A stretch of DNA of 64,000 bases, from positions 1 to 64,000 of the IMG/VR virus record IMGVR_UViG_3300029893_000001. The stretch is one strand, 5' to 3'. Shown one piece after another: positions 48,260-55,515 of the stretch. The notes beneath the pieces are model-generated. The model ran no database searches. It was not told the DNA's origin and saw only the letters and a list, made by a program, of their open reading frames with translations. How positions within the stretch are numbered: the stretch's first letter is position 1; every line of letters begins with the position of its first letter. This stretch comes from a virus. The position numbers and the translations under genes were made by a program.

Positions 48260-48589
48260 TCACACTAGCCTAGGTAGGCCATGAACTAGATCTGGCTCTG
48301 CCTCGTCGTCCAACAAAACCCGAATCACGTGCTCCGTCCTGACCTGTATAGGGTGCTCCAACCAACGGAAACTCACCCAATACATGTTGTGGATACTCAC
48401 ATCCACAACAGTCCCAAGAACAAATCCACTCACCTTGAAACGGTTCTCCGCTACTTCGACTGCGTGATCTCTGAGGTCCTCTCTGACCTGTTCAATATGC
48501 TCGACTACCATATGGGTGGCCACCACAACGGTCTTGCCTCGGTAATCGAATCCCCAGGAGTCTCGAATATTCTGCTGCGACATCTGCAT
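48260..48589 (-). CDS. Hypothetical protein, 109 aa
   Basis: A 109-residue protein (MQMSQQNIRDSWGFDYRGKT) with a beta-rich SH3-like middle (GFVLGTVVDVSIHNMYWVSF). Convergent with the beta-helix gene. No family recognised. Confidence 0.6.
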   Translation of the reverse strand: MQMSQQNIRDSWGFDYRGKTVVVATHMVVEHIEQVREDLRDHAVEVAENRFKVSGFVLGTVVDVSIHNMYWVSFRWLEHPIQVRTEHVIRVLLDDEAEPDLVHGLPRLV

Positions 48590-48593
48590 GTTC

Positions 48594-49364
48594 TCAGGCT
48601 CCTATTCCCACCATCTGCTTCCAGCGATCCTCGATCATCTGAGAATAGAGGTGAGACGGTAATCCGTATGCCCCCAACGAGTGGGCATCGTTTGCCTCCA
48701 CCATCAGTGTTGGAGTGCGAATTAGCTCAGGGCGTTCTGGAAAGTTAGCAACCCCTATATCAATAGAAAAAGCGATCTGCGGGATTGCTTTTGCAGTTCT
48801 AAGTATTTTCCGAACCACTGCGGCGTCTGGAAACACGAGCGGGTCGCCTTTATAGTGCCTCAGCCCAACCATCTCTCCATGATGGATGAAAGCCCTGTAT
48901 TCAGAGAGCCATTCAATCACGTGGAGCTTCCACACGCGGAAGTTATCCGGAACATGAGCAATACTAATCAAGTCGGAGAACTTTGAGACGACGAGCCCAG
49001 TGAACGCCTTATGTTCTTGACTCGGCTTAATGAAGCACGGCTTGAAGCCAGGCGATTGAACCGCCTCTTTGACTTTCGATAGTGAAACCTCAACCGGAGG
49101 CCTGTCCATGAACTTCCGAAGGACGTGTGGATACGTCTCGTAACGCGGCGGAGCTACTCCAATTTGCTTCAGGGCAGCCCTTACGTCATTAATGCTTCCG
49201 TGTACGATAGTCTCTGCTGTCAAGCTGAGAGTCTGACCGTGCAACTGTTCAGCGGTGTACGGACGAACTTCGTATCCACGATTGTAGAATCCCTTGAACG
49301 CAAGGTAGGCATTCTCATTAATCCATTCGCCTGCGTCGTCCTTGGGGAGGTAAACGACTGTCAC
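48594..49364 (-). CDS. ATP-grasp (DUF4343-like) protein, 256 aa
   Basis: GTG start at 49364 with GGAGATCCG, overlapping the upstream TGA (GTGA). The segments FIKPSQEHKAFTGLVVSKFS, EWLSEYRAFIHHGEMVGLRH and LMVEANDAHSLGAYGL match the DUF4343 type of ATP-grasp fold: a conserved lysine, an Arg/His binding strand and a final Glu-x-Asn-Asp that binds Mg-ATP. Such enzymes ligate a carboxylate to an amine or thiol. The substrate is unknown. Confidence 0.75.
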   Translation of the reverse strand: MTVVYLPKDDAGEWINENAYLAFKGFYNRGYEVRPYTAEQLHGQTLSLTAETIVHGSINDVRAALKQIGVAPPRYETYPHVLRKFMDRPPVEVSLSKVKEAVQSPGFKPCFIKPSQEHKAFTGLVVSKFSDLISIAHVPDNFRVWKLHVIEWLSEYRAFIHHGEMVGLRHYKGDPLVFPDAAVVRKILRTAKAIPQIAFSIDIGVANFPERPELIRTPTLMVEANDAHSLGAYGLPSHLYSQMIEDRWKQMVGIGA

Positions 49365-49720
49365 CGGATCTCCACGTGAATTCCTGTTTCGTGTTCGAGT
49401 TCGAAAAACCGCTTCATGCAACGCTGTTCGGCCCGTTCCATGGATCTAAAGGCGGTGATAATCTCTTGGAGGTGATCTTTCGCGTACTGCTTTGCAGAAC
49501 GTGCAGACCAGAAAATGTCAAATGTGAGAGTCCTGTTGTGCCTGGTTACACACAAAGACCACTCTTTTCTGCCTCTGTACACAGACGAGGGAGTTCCCTC
49601 AATAGAGAACTCGTACGAATCCCAACCTCCGTCCGGTCCCTCGTGAGTCCAGCGGTACTGAGTCTCTCTTTGAAGAGACCAGACGGGGTTGGAGTGCTTC
49701 TTGGCTTTCTTGCTGCTCAT
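49361..49720 (-). CDS. Hypothetical protein, 119 aa
   Basis: A 119-residue basic protein (MSSKKAKKHSNPVWSLQRET) coupled to the RNase HI gene upstream and the ATP-grasp gene downstream by 4-base overlaps. Beta-rich middle, helical end. No family recognised. Confidence 0.6.
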   Translation of the reverse strand: MSSKKAKKHSNPVWSLQRETQYRWTHEGPDGGWDSYEFSIEGTPSSVYRGRKEWSLCVTRHNRTLTFDIFWSARSAKQYAKDHLQEIITAFRSMERAEQRCMKRFFELEHETGIHVEIR

Positions 49721-50220
49721 TCTGTTGCGATTTCCAGTGCCTCTCGAACTCGCAAATACCCAGAACCTGTCATCGACTTCCGACCACGAGTGGCCATCTT
49801 ATCGACCCTGTTGTTCATAGCAAATGCGTAGCCGAGAGACGGGTCTTGGTGACCCTTTACATGCTCGGTGAGCACTTGGACGCCGCACTTTTGATACAAG
49901 TCTTGGATCCAACCACGAATCCGAATCATCTCTCGATCACGAACTCTGGACCTGAGCGGCCCCTTCCGTGCGTGACGGAGAGCACACTCAGAGTCCGAGC
50001 GTATTCGAAAGGCGTGAATCTCCTCTCCCCATTCACGAACGGCCAAGGATAGACCCATGTGAATGGCGAACAGCTCGGCGTGGTTGGAGCAAGTCACAAG
50101 ATCGCTGGGGCAGGAACCGTAGTGGACGAGGCGGCCTTTGTCGCTCTCAATGTACACAGCCCATCCACCAGACTGATTGTGGTGGTTGTACGAGCCGTCG
50201 GTGTAGAGCGTTACCAACAT
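49717..50220 (-). CDS. rnhA: Ribonuclease HI, 167 aa
   Basis: The catalytic acidic residues of RNase H are visible in order: Asp8 (TDGSYN), Glu49 (NHAELFAIHMGL), Asp76 (RSDSEC) and Asp140 (NNRVDKMA), with His124 in VKGHQD on the loop. The enzyme degrades RNA in RNA:DNA hybrids; in phages it removes primers or R-loops. Length is normal for an RNase HI without extra domains. It lies next to the CRISPR array, and RNA:DNA hybrids are what a Cas12-like binder forms, but any link is speculative. Confidence 0.88.
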   Translation of the reverse strand: MLVTLYTDGSYNHHNQSGGWAVYIESDKGRLVHYGSCPSDLVTCSNHAELFAIHMGLSLAVREWGEEIHAFRIRSDSECALRHARKGPLRSRVRDREMIRIRGWIQDLYQKCGVQVLTEHVKGHQDPSLGYAFAMNNRVDKMATRGRKSMTGSGYLRVREALEIATE

Positions 50221-50290
50221 GGTCGCCTCCCTTCGCTTTCCTTCTACATAACAACTTCTCCCTTTAGAATCGCGGAGGACACGATATGTA

Positions 50291-50322
50291 CCCGCTACGA
50301 TTCAGTATCCATCACGTTCCAC
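50291..50322. repeat. Degenerate CRISPR repeat outside the array
   Basis: CCCGCTACGATTCAGTATCC followed by ATCACGTTCCAC resembles the array repeat with one deleted base, three substitutions near the middle and a damaged 3' end. It has the same orientation as the array repeats and lies 86 bases from the first full repeat, a distance that does not fit one spacer. It may be a decayed terminal repeat or an alternative anti-repeat when read from the minus strand. Confidence 0.7.
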
Positions 50323-50408
50323 AAAAAGAAAAGTCGCATCACAGACATAGCAGCAAGTTACTTTTGGTCAAACCGCAGGGCCTCTGTCGAGGCGAGTTCT
50401 ACTATTCC

Positions 50409-50740
50409 CCCGCTACCGATTCAGCATCCATCGCGGGTTACGACCGTGCTCGCCCGAGCGTCTCGCTGGCACGCCCACTATCCCGCTACCGATTCAGCAT
50501 CCATCGCGGGTTACGACTTCCCAGCGATCGGCCCTCGCTGGGCTCGTTTCGAGCAACCCCGCTACCGATTCAGCATCCATCGCGGGTTACGACCTTGGGC
50601 GAGCGTTACCTACATCGCATGAGGCCCAGCCCCCGCTACCGATTCAGCATCCATCGCGGGTTACGACGACCAACTGAAGAACCTTGTCCCCCATGGAGTT
50701 ACGGCCCGCTACCGATTCAGCATCCATCGCGGGTTACGAC
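50409..50740 (+). CRISPR. CRISPR array, 5 repeats and 4 spacers
   Basis: Five identical 36-base repeats start at 50409, 50482, 50558, 50632 and 50705. Each begins CCCGCTACCGATTCAGCATC and ends GCGGGTTACGAC; CCCGC at its start can pair with GCGGG near its end, leaving a 7-base 3' tail TTACGAC. Spacers: 50445-50481 (37), 50518-50557 (40), 50594-50631 (38), 50668-50704 (37), all different and mostly GC-rich. Plus-strand transcription is favoured because a terminator with T-run lies on the plus strand downstream (50959-50982); the direction is not proven. No cas1 or cas2 is nearby. Confidence 0.95.
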
Positions 50741-50813
50741 GGGTCCCTCAACTCTGCTGTATTTTCAAGGACCTACAGACTGCTTTGCGAGAGGGTCTTG
50801 CAACGTCCTTATT

Positions 50814-50982
50814 TTCGCGACCCGGGATGGAGACTGAAACGATACCGAGACGCCTACTCAGCCTACGTTCTCGGATGGAATTCCCCTTGATTTTCAAGGG
50901 TCTGAGTACCTTCGCGAGCGGTGCCCAGTGTCTAGCGATCACTGGACCCCTCGCGCTCGGGCCTAAGCGGGAGGCCCTTTAT
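50814..50982 (+). ncRNA. Predicted tracrRNA-like RNA with anti-repeat
   Basis: Bases 50814-50849 match the reverse complement of the CRISPR repeat at 26 of 36 positions without gaps, the hallmark of a tracrRNA anti-repeat. Downstream follow three self-complementary elements: CCCTTGA-TTT-TCAAGGG (50884-50900), CCAGTG-9 nt-CACTGG (50925-50945) and GGGCCT-7 nt-AGGCCC with TTTAT (50959-50982). A plus-strand transcript could pair with plus-strand crRNA and end just before the convergent effector gene. The 5' end and promoter are not visible. Confidence 0.6.
50959..50982 (+). terminator. Intrinsic terminator of the tracrRNA/array transcript
   Basis: GGGCCT-AAGCGGG-AGGCCC followed by TTTAT. The T-run is only on the plus-strand side, so it serves plus-strand transcription from the array side. 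A second hairpin, CAGACGT-T-ACGTCTG (50985-50999), overlaps the end of the effector gene. Confidence 0.65.
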
Positions 50983-50990
50983 CACAGACG

Positions 50991-52385
50991 TTACGTCTGA
51001 GAAGACTTACCTCGAAGTCTGCCCGCCGAACGCTTAGCGCTGGTTTTGGCATCGGGTAGTGCAGACGGCTTCCCGTCACGGAGAAGCATGTTCCAGACGT
51101 AGATCACGTCTACAGAACGTTCGAGAAGACACTTAGAACACCTGAATGTGGTACCATTTACGTCTTCGTTTACAGTACCGCAATTAGGGCAAGTTCTCGA
51201 ATTGTAGTCAGAAGGGACTACTTCTACCTCCCACCCCTTCTTCTTTGCGGCCCACAAAATGGCTTCCCTAAGCTGCGCCAATGGAAAACTACGAACGATC
51301 TGTTCGACGTGTTTTCCTAGTTCGGGAGCACCATCTTTTGCCGGGTTAGTCCAATCCTCGATGAGGATTCTGGTCACACCGCGGCGTTCACCCAAACGAA
51401 TGGCGTGAGCTGCGACTTCCTGGCATTTGGTTCGAACCCATCGTTCTTCTGCACCTTTGAGCTTGGTGACACGTTCGTAATGGCGTGCGTGACCGTGGCC
51501 TTTGGCTCCTGTGCCTAGCTGCCGGCGATGACTACTCAAAGATCGTAGTCTGGCTTTGTACACATCCTTGTACCGACGGATGTCTTCTCCCGTTTCAAGG
51601 ATCGTAGTGTAAGCTTCCTGTGACCCTTCCCTAGAAATAGCAACAGACAGGAAGTTTCGGACTCCACGATGAAGTGCCATCGTGCGGCCCTTCGAAACCT
51701 CTTCTACCTCAAAGGAATAGGCAACAAAAGCCTGCCACTTTTGCTTTCCATCGTGAGTCTCACGCACCAATCGAAGGTCCCCCATAGAATCTGGATTCTG
51801 AAGGATCCTCTTAATGGCAGCAAATCCACTGGTGTGGTAGGGCCGAACAACAATACGCGTCCACGGGCCCTTCAGAAGCTGTACGCTGAGAACGGCGCTG
51901 CCGTTCTCAGAGGTCAGCTTAACGCCTTGTCCAACGACGTAAATGGGTGACGGCGACTTGAACGAGGGAAGCGACATCGTCCCTTTCCACGCTTCCTTCT
52001 TCCATTTCTGCCAACGAGCGAATGCCGCGTTAGAAAGTCCAAGAACAGGGGAGCTTGATGGCTGAAGCTGACTGAGTTGGTCGTCTCCTGCATAACTCTT
52101 CTTACGGGCCACTCTGTCGGCTGCCTGCCGACGTTCATTCTCCCAGGAGTCTCTAGTTAAACGATAGGAATCGGTGCGTGGATGTAGATCTTTGCCTCCA
52201 GGGCCCAGGCCGTTTCCCTTCTTGTACTTTCCTGCTCGGTCATTCACCTCTAGGTCGGTGATGACCGAATTCAGTACGCGGTGAAGAGGAAGCTGAATAG
52301 TTCTGAGCTGGGATCCCAAGGTATCCCAGTCACAGTCTAACGGCTTAACGACCTCAAGCCGCAGTGTTGCGATGAGCGTTGCCAT
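50991..52385 (-). CDS. Miniature Cas12/TnpB-like effector with substituted RuvC site, 464 aa
   Basis: The C-terminal half is a TnpB/Cas12 RuvC domain. RuvC-I reads TMALHRGVRNFLSVAIS: at the place of the usual Asp (G-I-D-x-G-x-x-N) stands His239 (codon CAT at 51669-51671, one base from GAT). RuvC-II keeps Glu343 (ILIEDWTN). The zinc ribbon is CPNC (399, 402) and CSKC (416, 419), and RuvC-III keeps Asp426 (SVDVIYVWN). The N-terminal 230 residues resemble the wedge and REC-like part of small type V-U proteins, with KGTMSLPSFKSPSPIYVVG at 134-152. At 464 residues it is TnpB-sized. Loss of a catalytic Asp suggests binding without cutting, as in Cas12k, Cas12c, Cas12m or TldR proteins. Subtype not assignable by eye. 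Confidence 0.85.
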   Translation of the reverse strand: MATLIATLRLEVVKPLDCDWDTLGSQLRTIQLPLHRVLNSVITDLEVNDRAGKYKKGNGLGPGGKDLHPRTDSYRLTRDSWENERRQAADRVARKKSYAGDDQLSQLQPSSSPVLGLSNAAFARWQKWKKEAWKGTMSLPSFKSPSPIYVVGQGVKLTSENGSAVLSVQLLKGPWTRIVVRPYHTSGFAAIKRILQNPDSMGDLRLVRETHDGKQKWQAFVAYSFEVEEVSKGRTMALHRGVRNFLSVAISREGSQEAYTTILETGEDIRRYKDVYKARLRSLSSHRRQLGTGAKGHGHARHYERVTKLKGAEERWVRTKCQEVAAHAIRLGERRGVTRILIEDWTNPAKDGAPELGKHVEQIVRSFPLAQLREAILWAAKKKGWEVEVVPSDYNSRTCPNCGTVNEDVNGTTFRCSKCLLERSVDVIYVWNMLLRDGKPSALPDAKTSAKRSAGRLRGKSSQT

Positions 52386-52962
52386 GCTTAGTCTTGCTCT
52401 TCTTTGCCAACTTCTTTTCAGCTCGAAACTTTTTGACTTCTTCCTTCAACAACGCAACCTGTTGACGGAGTCTTTCGTTCTCTTCTCGGAGCTTTTCGTT
52501 TTCCTTTACGAGGACCGAGTACGATTTATTCCCAGACTTCTGTGCAGCACGCACTGTCTGCTGCTCCTTGACAATGCGCTGCGCCTGCGAATCAGTTAGA
52601 TGCCCATTGCTTTTTTGCGCAATTAGGGCTCTATCGATGGCTTCCTTCATTTCGGGAGCGCCCCTAAGACGTCCAACGTGGGCCAAAATCTTGACAGGTG
52701 CCTTTTCAACCACTTCAGGCGGCAGTGTCTTCACGGCACGGCGATAAGATGAAAACCGAGACACGTCTTGTCGATCGCGAAGAAGACCCTGAGTTTCGCA
52801 AAACTTCAGAAAATCCTGTCCGGATCCCTGCCAGAGATGGGTGTGCTCCTCAGCACTTGCCAAGAAATTGTACCACGCCTTTTCAGAATCCAAATACGCC
52901 TGTCTCAGGCGCTTAGCTTCTGTGATGAACTGTTCTGGGGTCATGGAACTAAAATCGTACAT
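52354..52962 (-). CDS. Coiled-coil protein co-transcribed with the Cas12-like effector, 202 aa
   Basis: The gene starts at 52962 (MYDFSSMTPEQFITEAKRLR) and its last 32 bases overlap the start of the effector gene, so the two are translationally linked. Residues 60-130 form a helical domain (RFSSYRRAVKTLPPEVVEKA; GHLTDSQAQRIVKEQQ) that may be a helix-turn-helix DNA-binding unit; residues 145-185 are a strong coiled coil (LVKENEKLREENERLRQQVA) ending in a Lys-rich tail. A partner or regulator of the effector is the natural guess. I know no homologue. Confidence 0.75.
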   Translation of the reverse strand: MYDFSSMTPEQFITEAKRLRQAYLDSEKAWYNFLASAEEHTHLWQGSGQDFLKFCETQGLLRDRQDVSRFSSYRRAVKTLPPEVVEKAPVKILAHVGRLRGAPEMKEAIDRALIAQKSNGHLTDSQAQRIVKEQQTVRAAQKSGNKSYSVLVKENEKLREENERLRQQVALLKEEVKKFRAEKKLAKKSKTKHGNAHRNTAA

Positions 52963-53197
52963 GGGTCACCTCGTATACTACAGTATCGGCAGGGTTCGAG
53001 TCCTGAAAGAGGATCAATTCTGCTTCCGTCAGAATCATTTCGTCTTCGATTTCTTCGAAGTCTGGGTACGCTTCTTTCGGAAGAGATTGGACGAAGGGAC
53101 GTACATTTTGATTTGGCCGGTCTTCATTCGGCGCTTGCATTCTGGACACGTCTCTGTAGACGTAACAATCCCCGTCACTCCATCGGCAGTAAGACAT
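52949..53197 (-). CDS. Conserved small phage protein, 82 aa
   Basis: MSYCRWSDGDCYVYRDVSRM is a start I recognise from many phage proteins (MSYCRWSS.DCDVYVY). The rest is acidic. Its coding end contains the promoter motif and it overlaps the coiled-coil gene by 14 bases. Function unknown. Confidence 0.7.
   Translation of the reverse strand: MSYCRWSDGDCYVYRDVSRMQAPNEDRPNQNVRPFVQSLPKEAYPDFEEIEDEMILTEAELILFQDSNPADTVVYEVTHVRF
52980..52998 (-). promoter_or_regulatory. Phage promoter-like motif before the effector operon
   Basis: Minus strand CGAACCCTGCCGATACTGT, matching the consensus except in the last two bases. It lies inside the coding end of the 52949-53197 gene, where it encodes Asn-Pro-Ala-Asp-Thr, and 18 bases before the start codon at 52962. 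This ties the Cas12-like operon to the phage's own transcription programme. Confidence 0.7.
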
Positions 53198-53199
53198 GA

Positions 53200-55479
53200 C
53201 TACTTCTTCCTGGTGCTCTTCTTACCGCTCTTCTTCGCCGCTGTCTTTTTCGCCCTTTTCTTAGGGGCCTTCTTGGCGGTCCTCTTAGCGGATTTCTTAT
53301 TGGCCACCTTGAAGAACAGTTCTGCCCTAGGAAGTAATTTCTCGTACTCTTCCTTGGTGAGTACTCGAATTCCATCCTTTTCTGTTCTTTCACGCACTGC
53401 CTTGCGCTTCGTTGGATCTGTCATCCATTCAGTGCCGTAGTCGAAGGCCAACTCCACGAGTGTTTCGCCCATGTGAGAAACCTCCCCGACCTTCACCACT
53501 CTAGCTACGGAGTAAAGAGGGATCACGGTATCCCCAGCGTGACATGTCCAGAAACAGTTATGCTCTGGAGGCTGCCCATTATCCTGCCAATGATTGATGG
53601 CATATCGCTCAGCGTCTTCTTTCTTCGCCCAGTACCCCTTGGCCCAAGCAAAATGACCGTCGGTCAACTTTCTGGCGTCGAATTCAATCGCATAGGCGTC
53701 CTCAGGAACCCAACGCTGGGCCTCAATGTGCTTCTTGTGCTTTTCGGTAAAGGTCGGACCGAGGTCAAATCGCTCCACCCAGGCTTCGGCACGACCGGGC
53801 TGTTCTAGCCACCACACGTAATCAGGATCTGCAAAGTCTGCATAGACCTTTGCCAACTCTCGATACCGCTTGACAGCCAACATCATGCGATCTCGAACGT
53901 GGTGGACACCCCTACAACGCGAATCGTCGTGAACATTGGTCCCGAACGAAATAACGGACTCCAACACACGGAGGGCCAGCTTCGCGAACGAGGGAGCGAG
54001 AGGCTCAGACCTAAACAATCCGCTGTAGTTCTCCGAGAACGGGCGCCAGCCACACTGGCGACGAAAAGTAGGAGGATCGATGTCAGGTACAGAAGGGTCT
54101 ACGCAGGACTGCGGAAATCCCTTTTCGTGCCATTTTACCCCGTTTCCAATACTGCAGAGCGTGTGGTCGGCTACTCGCTGCCACGATGAATTTCGCTGGT
54201 CCTCGGTCATTTCTGACCAAGGAATCACCTTTTCGTTGTCACGATAGGCGTTCCTCACGACACCGAACAGGGTGGGCCACCTCCTCACCTGAGCTTGAAC
54301 AAAGGCGTGGGCATTCACCTCCACCTCATCCCAAGACTTCAGAAGATCCTTCACGGGGTCAGGCTCACGCACCCATTCAAATTCAGCGTATACCGTCCCG
54401 TCGTCCAAGTCTCTATCTACGTCGTCGTGATGTTTGAACTTGTAGACTCCGGGCGTTACGTCAATGACTTCAGCGCGCGCAGTTTCCAGCGACCCACCGA
54501 ACTTCTTGGCTCTTCGATGGAACTCGTCGAAGTCGCACAACGAGTACCACCACAAATCAGTACAGATCCCGGCGACACGCTCGCCTTCGAAATTAGGGTC
54601 TTCTTCACGAGCGACCCAATCCGTACCGTCCCAATACTCCTCTGCCGGTTCACTCGCGATCTTGAACTTCTCGTCGGAAATCTTGAAGACTCCGGGGCAA
54701 GTGTTCCCCACGAAGGCGTGAGCCATTCCAACAGCGGCATACGCCTGGGCAGTCTGTCGACAGCCTAGAACAGTGTTCACGCTTTCGATCTCGCCATCGC
54801 CCTCCGGAAGAGGGAACCACTCGCGGAGGTCGTTCGCGACGACAATCTTACCGCTGGGAACGTTTAGCTCCCACTCATTGGGCTCGAACCCGTTAGGCAA
54901 CGCACAAGGCTCGCCGGCAATCCTGATTACCAGACCGTCAGTTTCTAGCGACAATCGCTTAGCGCCACAGTAAGAGCAGCCGTCATGACCAAGGACTCCT
55001 CCGCCGGAACCGAGAGGGATCCAGCGGTTCAACGCCTTCTTGGCCCTAATAGCTTCCTGCAGGTCTGTAGCGTCTTCGTCGGACTTAAATCCGAACAGCC
55101 ACAACTCAGACAGAATGCGCTTCTTGAAGCCAGCGAAATCGTATATGGCAGCACCACTCTTCCAGTGCCCCCTTACATCTACGTCGAGAGATGCGCTCTT
55201 GAGCAAGACCGAGACCTTCAAATGAAGGTCGCGATTTATCTTAGGCAGGCTCTTCTCATCAGGGTCATCCGAATCCTTGAAGAATTCGTGAAGATGACTC
55301 TCTGCGTTGGCAGTGGACAATACAGAAGGATGGGCCTGACGTAGCTCCGATTCGTCATAGATGCCGTCTTCGGTTTCCACGGGCCACTGCGTGGATCCTC
55401 GTGATCCACGAGGCACTGCCACGACCGTGGTCTGCTTCCCGGTCCCCACTACAAGGGCCGTATCTCCAGGCTTAAACAT
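53200..55479 (-). CDS. Large protein with histone-H1-like tail, 759 aa
   Basis: N-terminus MFKPGDTALVVGTGKQTTVV looks like a small SH3/KOW barrel. A CSYCGAKRLSLET zinc-like pair follows near residue 168, and the middle is unassigned. The last 35 residues are a Lys/Ala repeat (KKSAKRTAKKAPKKRAKKTA) like the C-terminal tails of histone H1 and some bacterial nucleoid proteins, so DNA binding or compaction is plausible. One of the largest proteins in the window. Confidence 0.7.
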   Translation of the reverse strand: MFKPGDTALVVGTGKQTTVVAVPRGSRGSTQWPVETEDGIYDESELRQAHPSVLSTANAESHLHEFFKDSDDPDEKSLPKINRDLHLKVSVLLKSASLDVDVRGHWKSGAAIYDFAGFKKRILSELWLFGFKSDEDATDLQEAIRAKKALNRWIPLGSGGGVLGHDGCSYCGAKRLSLETDGLVIRIAGEPCALPNGFEPNEWELNVPSGKIVVANDLREWFPLPEGDGEIESVNTVLGCRQTAQAYAAVGMAHAFVGNTCPGVFKISDEKFKIASEPAEEYWDGTDWVAREEDPNFEGERVAGICTDLWWYSLCDFDEFHRRAKKFGGSLETARAEVIDVTPGVYKFKHHDDVDRDLDDGTVYAEFEWVREPDPVKDLLKSWDEVEVNAHAFVQAQVRRWPTLFGVVRNAYRDNEKVIPWSEMTEDQRNSSWQRVADHTLCSIGNGVKWHEKGFPQSCVDPSVPDIDPPTFRRQCGWRPFSENYSGLFRSEPLAPSFAKLALRVLESVISFGTNVHDDSRCRGVHHVRDRMMLAVKRYRELAKVYADFADPDYVWWLEQPGRAEAWVERFDLGPTFTEKHKKHIEAQRWVPEDAYAIEFDARKLTDGHFAWAKGYWAKKEDAERYAINHWQDNGQPPEHNCFWTCHAGDTVIPLYSVARVVKVGEVSHMGETLVELAFDYGTEWMTDPTKRKAVRERTEKDGIRVLTKEEYEKLLPRAELFFKVANKKSAKRTAKKAPKKRAKKTAAKKSGKKSTRKK

Positions 55480-55515
55480 AGCTTACTCAACTTCGCTCTA
55501 CGTAAAGCGTAGGTT

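Noticed and set aside
49717-50220. RNase HI as a Cas-associated gene
   Set aside because: It is coupled to the genes downstream of it (49361-49720 and the ATP-grasp gene) and is a common phage replication gene; adjacency to the array alone is not evidence.
50286-50837. A 183-codon plus-strand frame through the CRISPR array encoding repeated PATDSASIAGYD-like blocks
   Set aside because: The peptide repeat is only the translation of the CRISPR repeats; spacing varies with the spacers, the frame changes between units, and there is no ribosome binding site.
50984-50999. CAGACGT-T-ACGTCTG hairpin as the effector gene's terminator
   Set aside because: It overlaps the last codons and has no T-run on the minus strand; the plus-strand terminator at 50959-50982 is better supported for the opposite direction.
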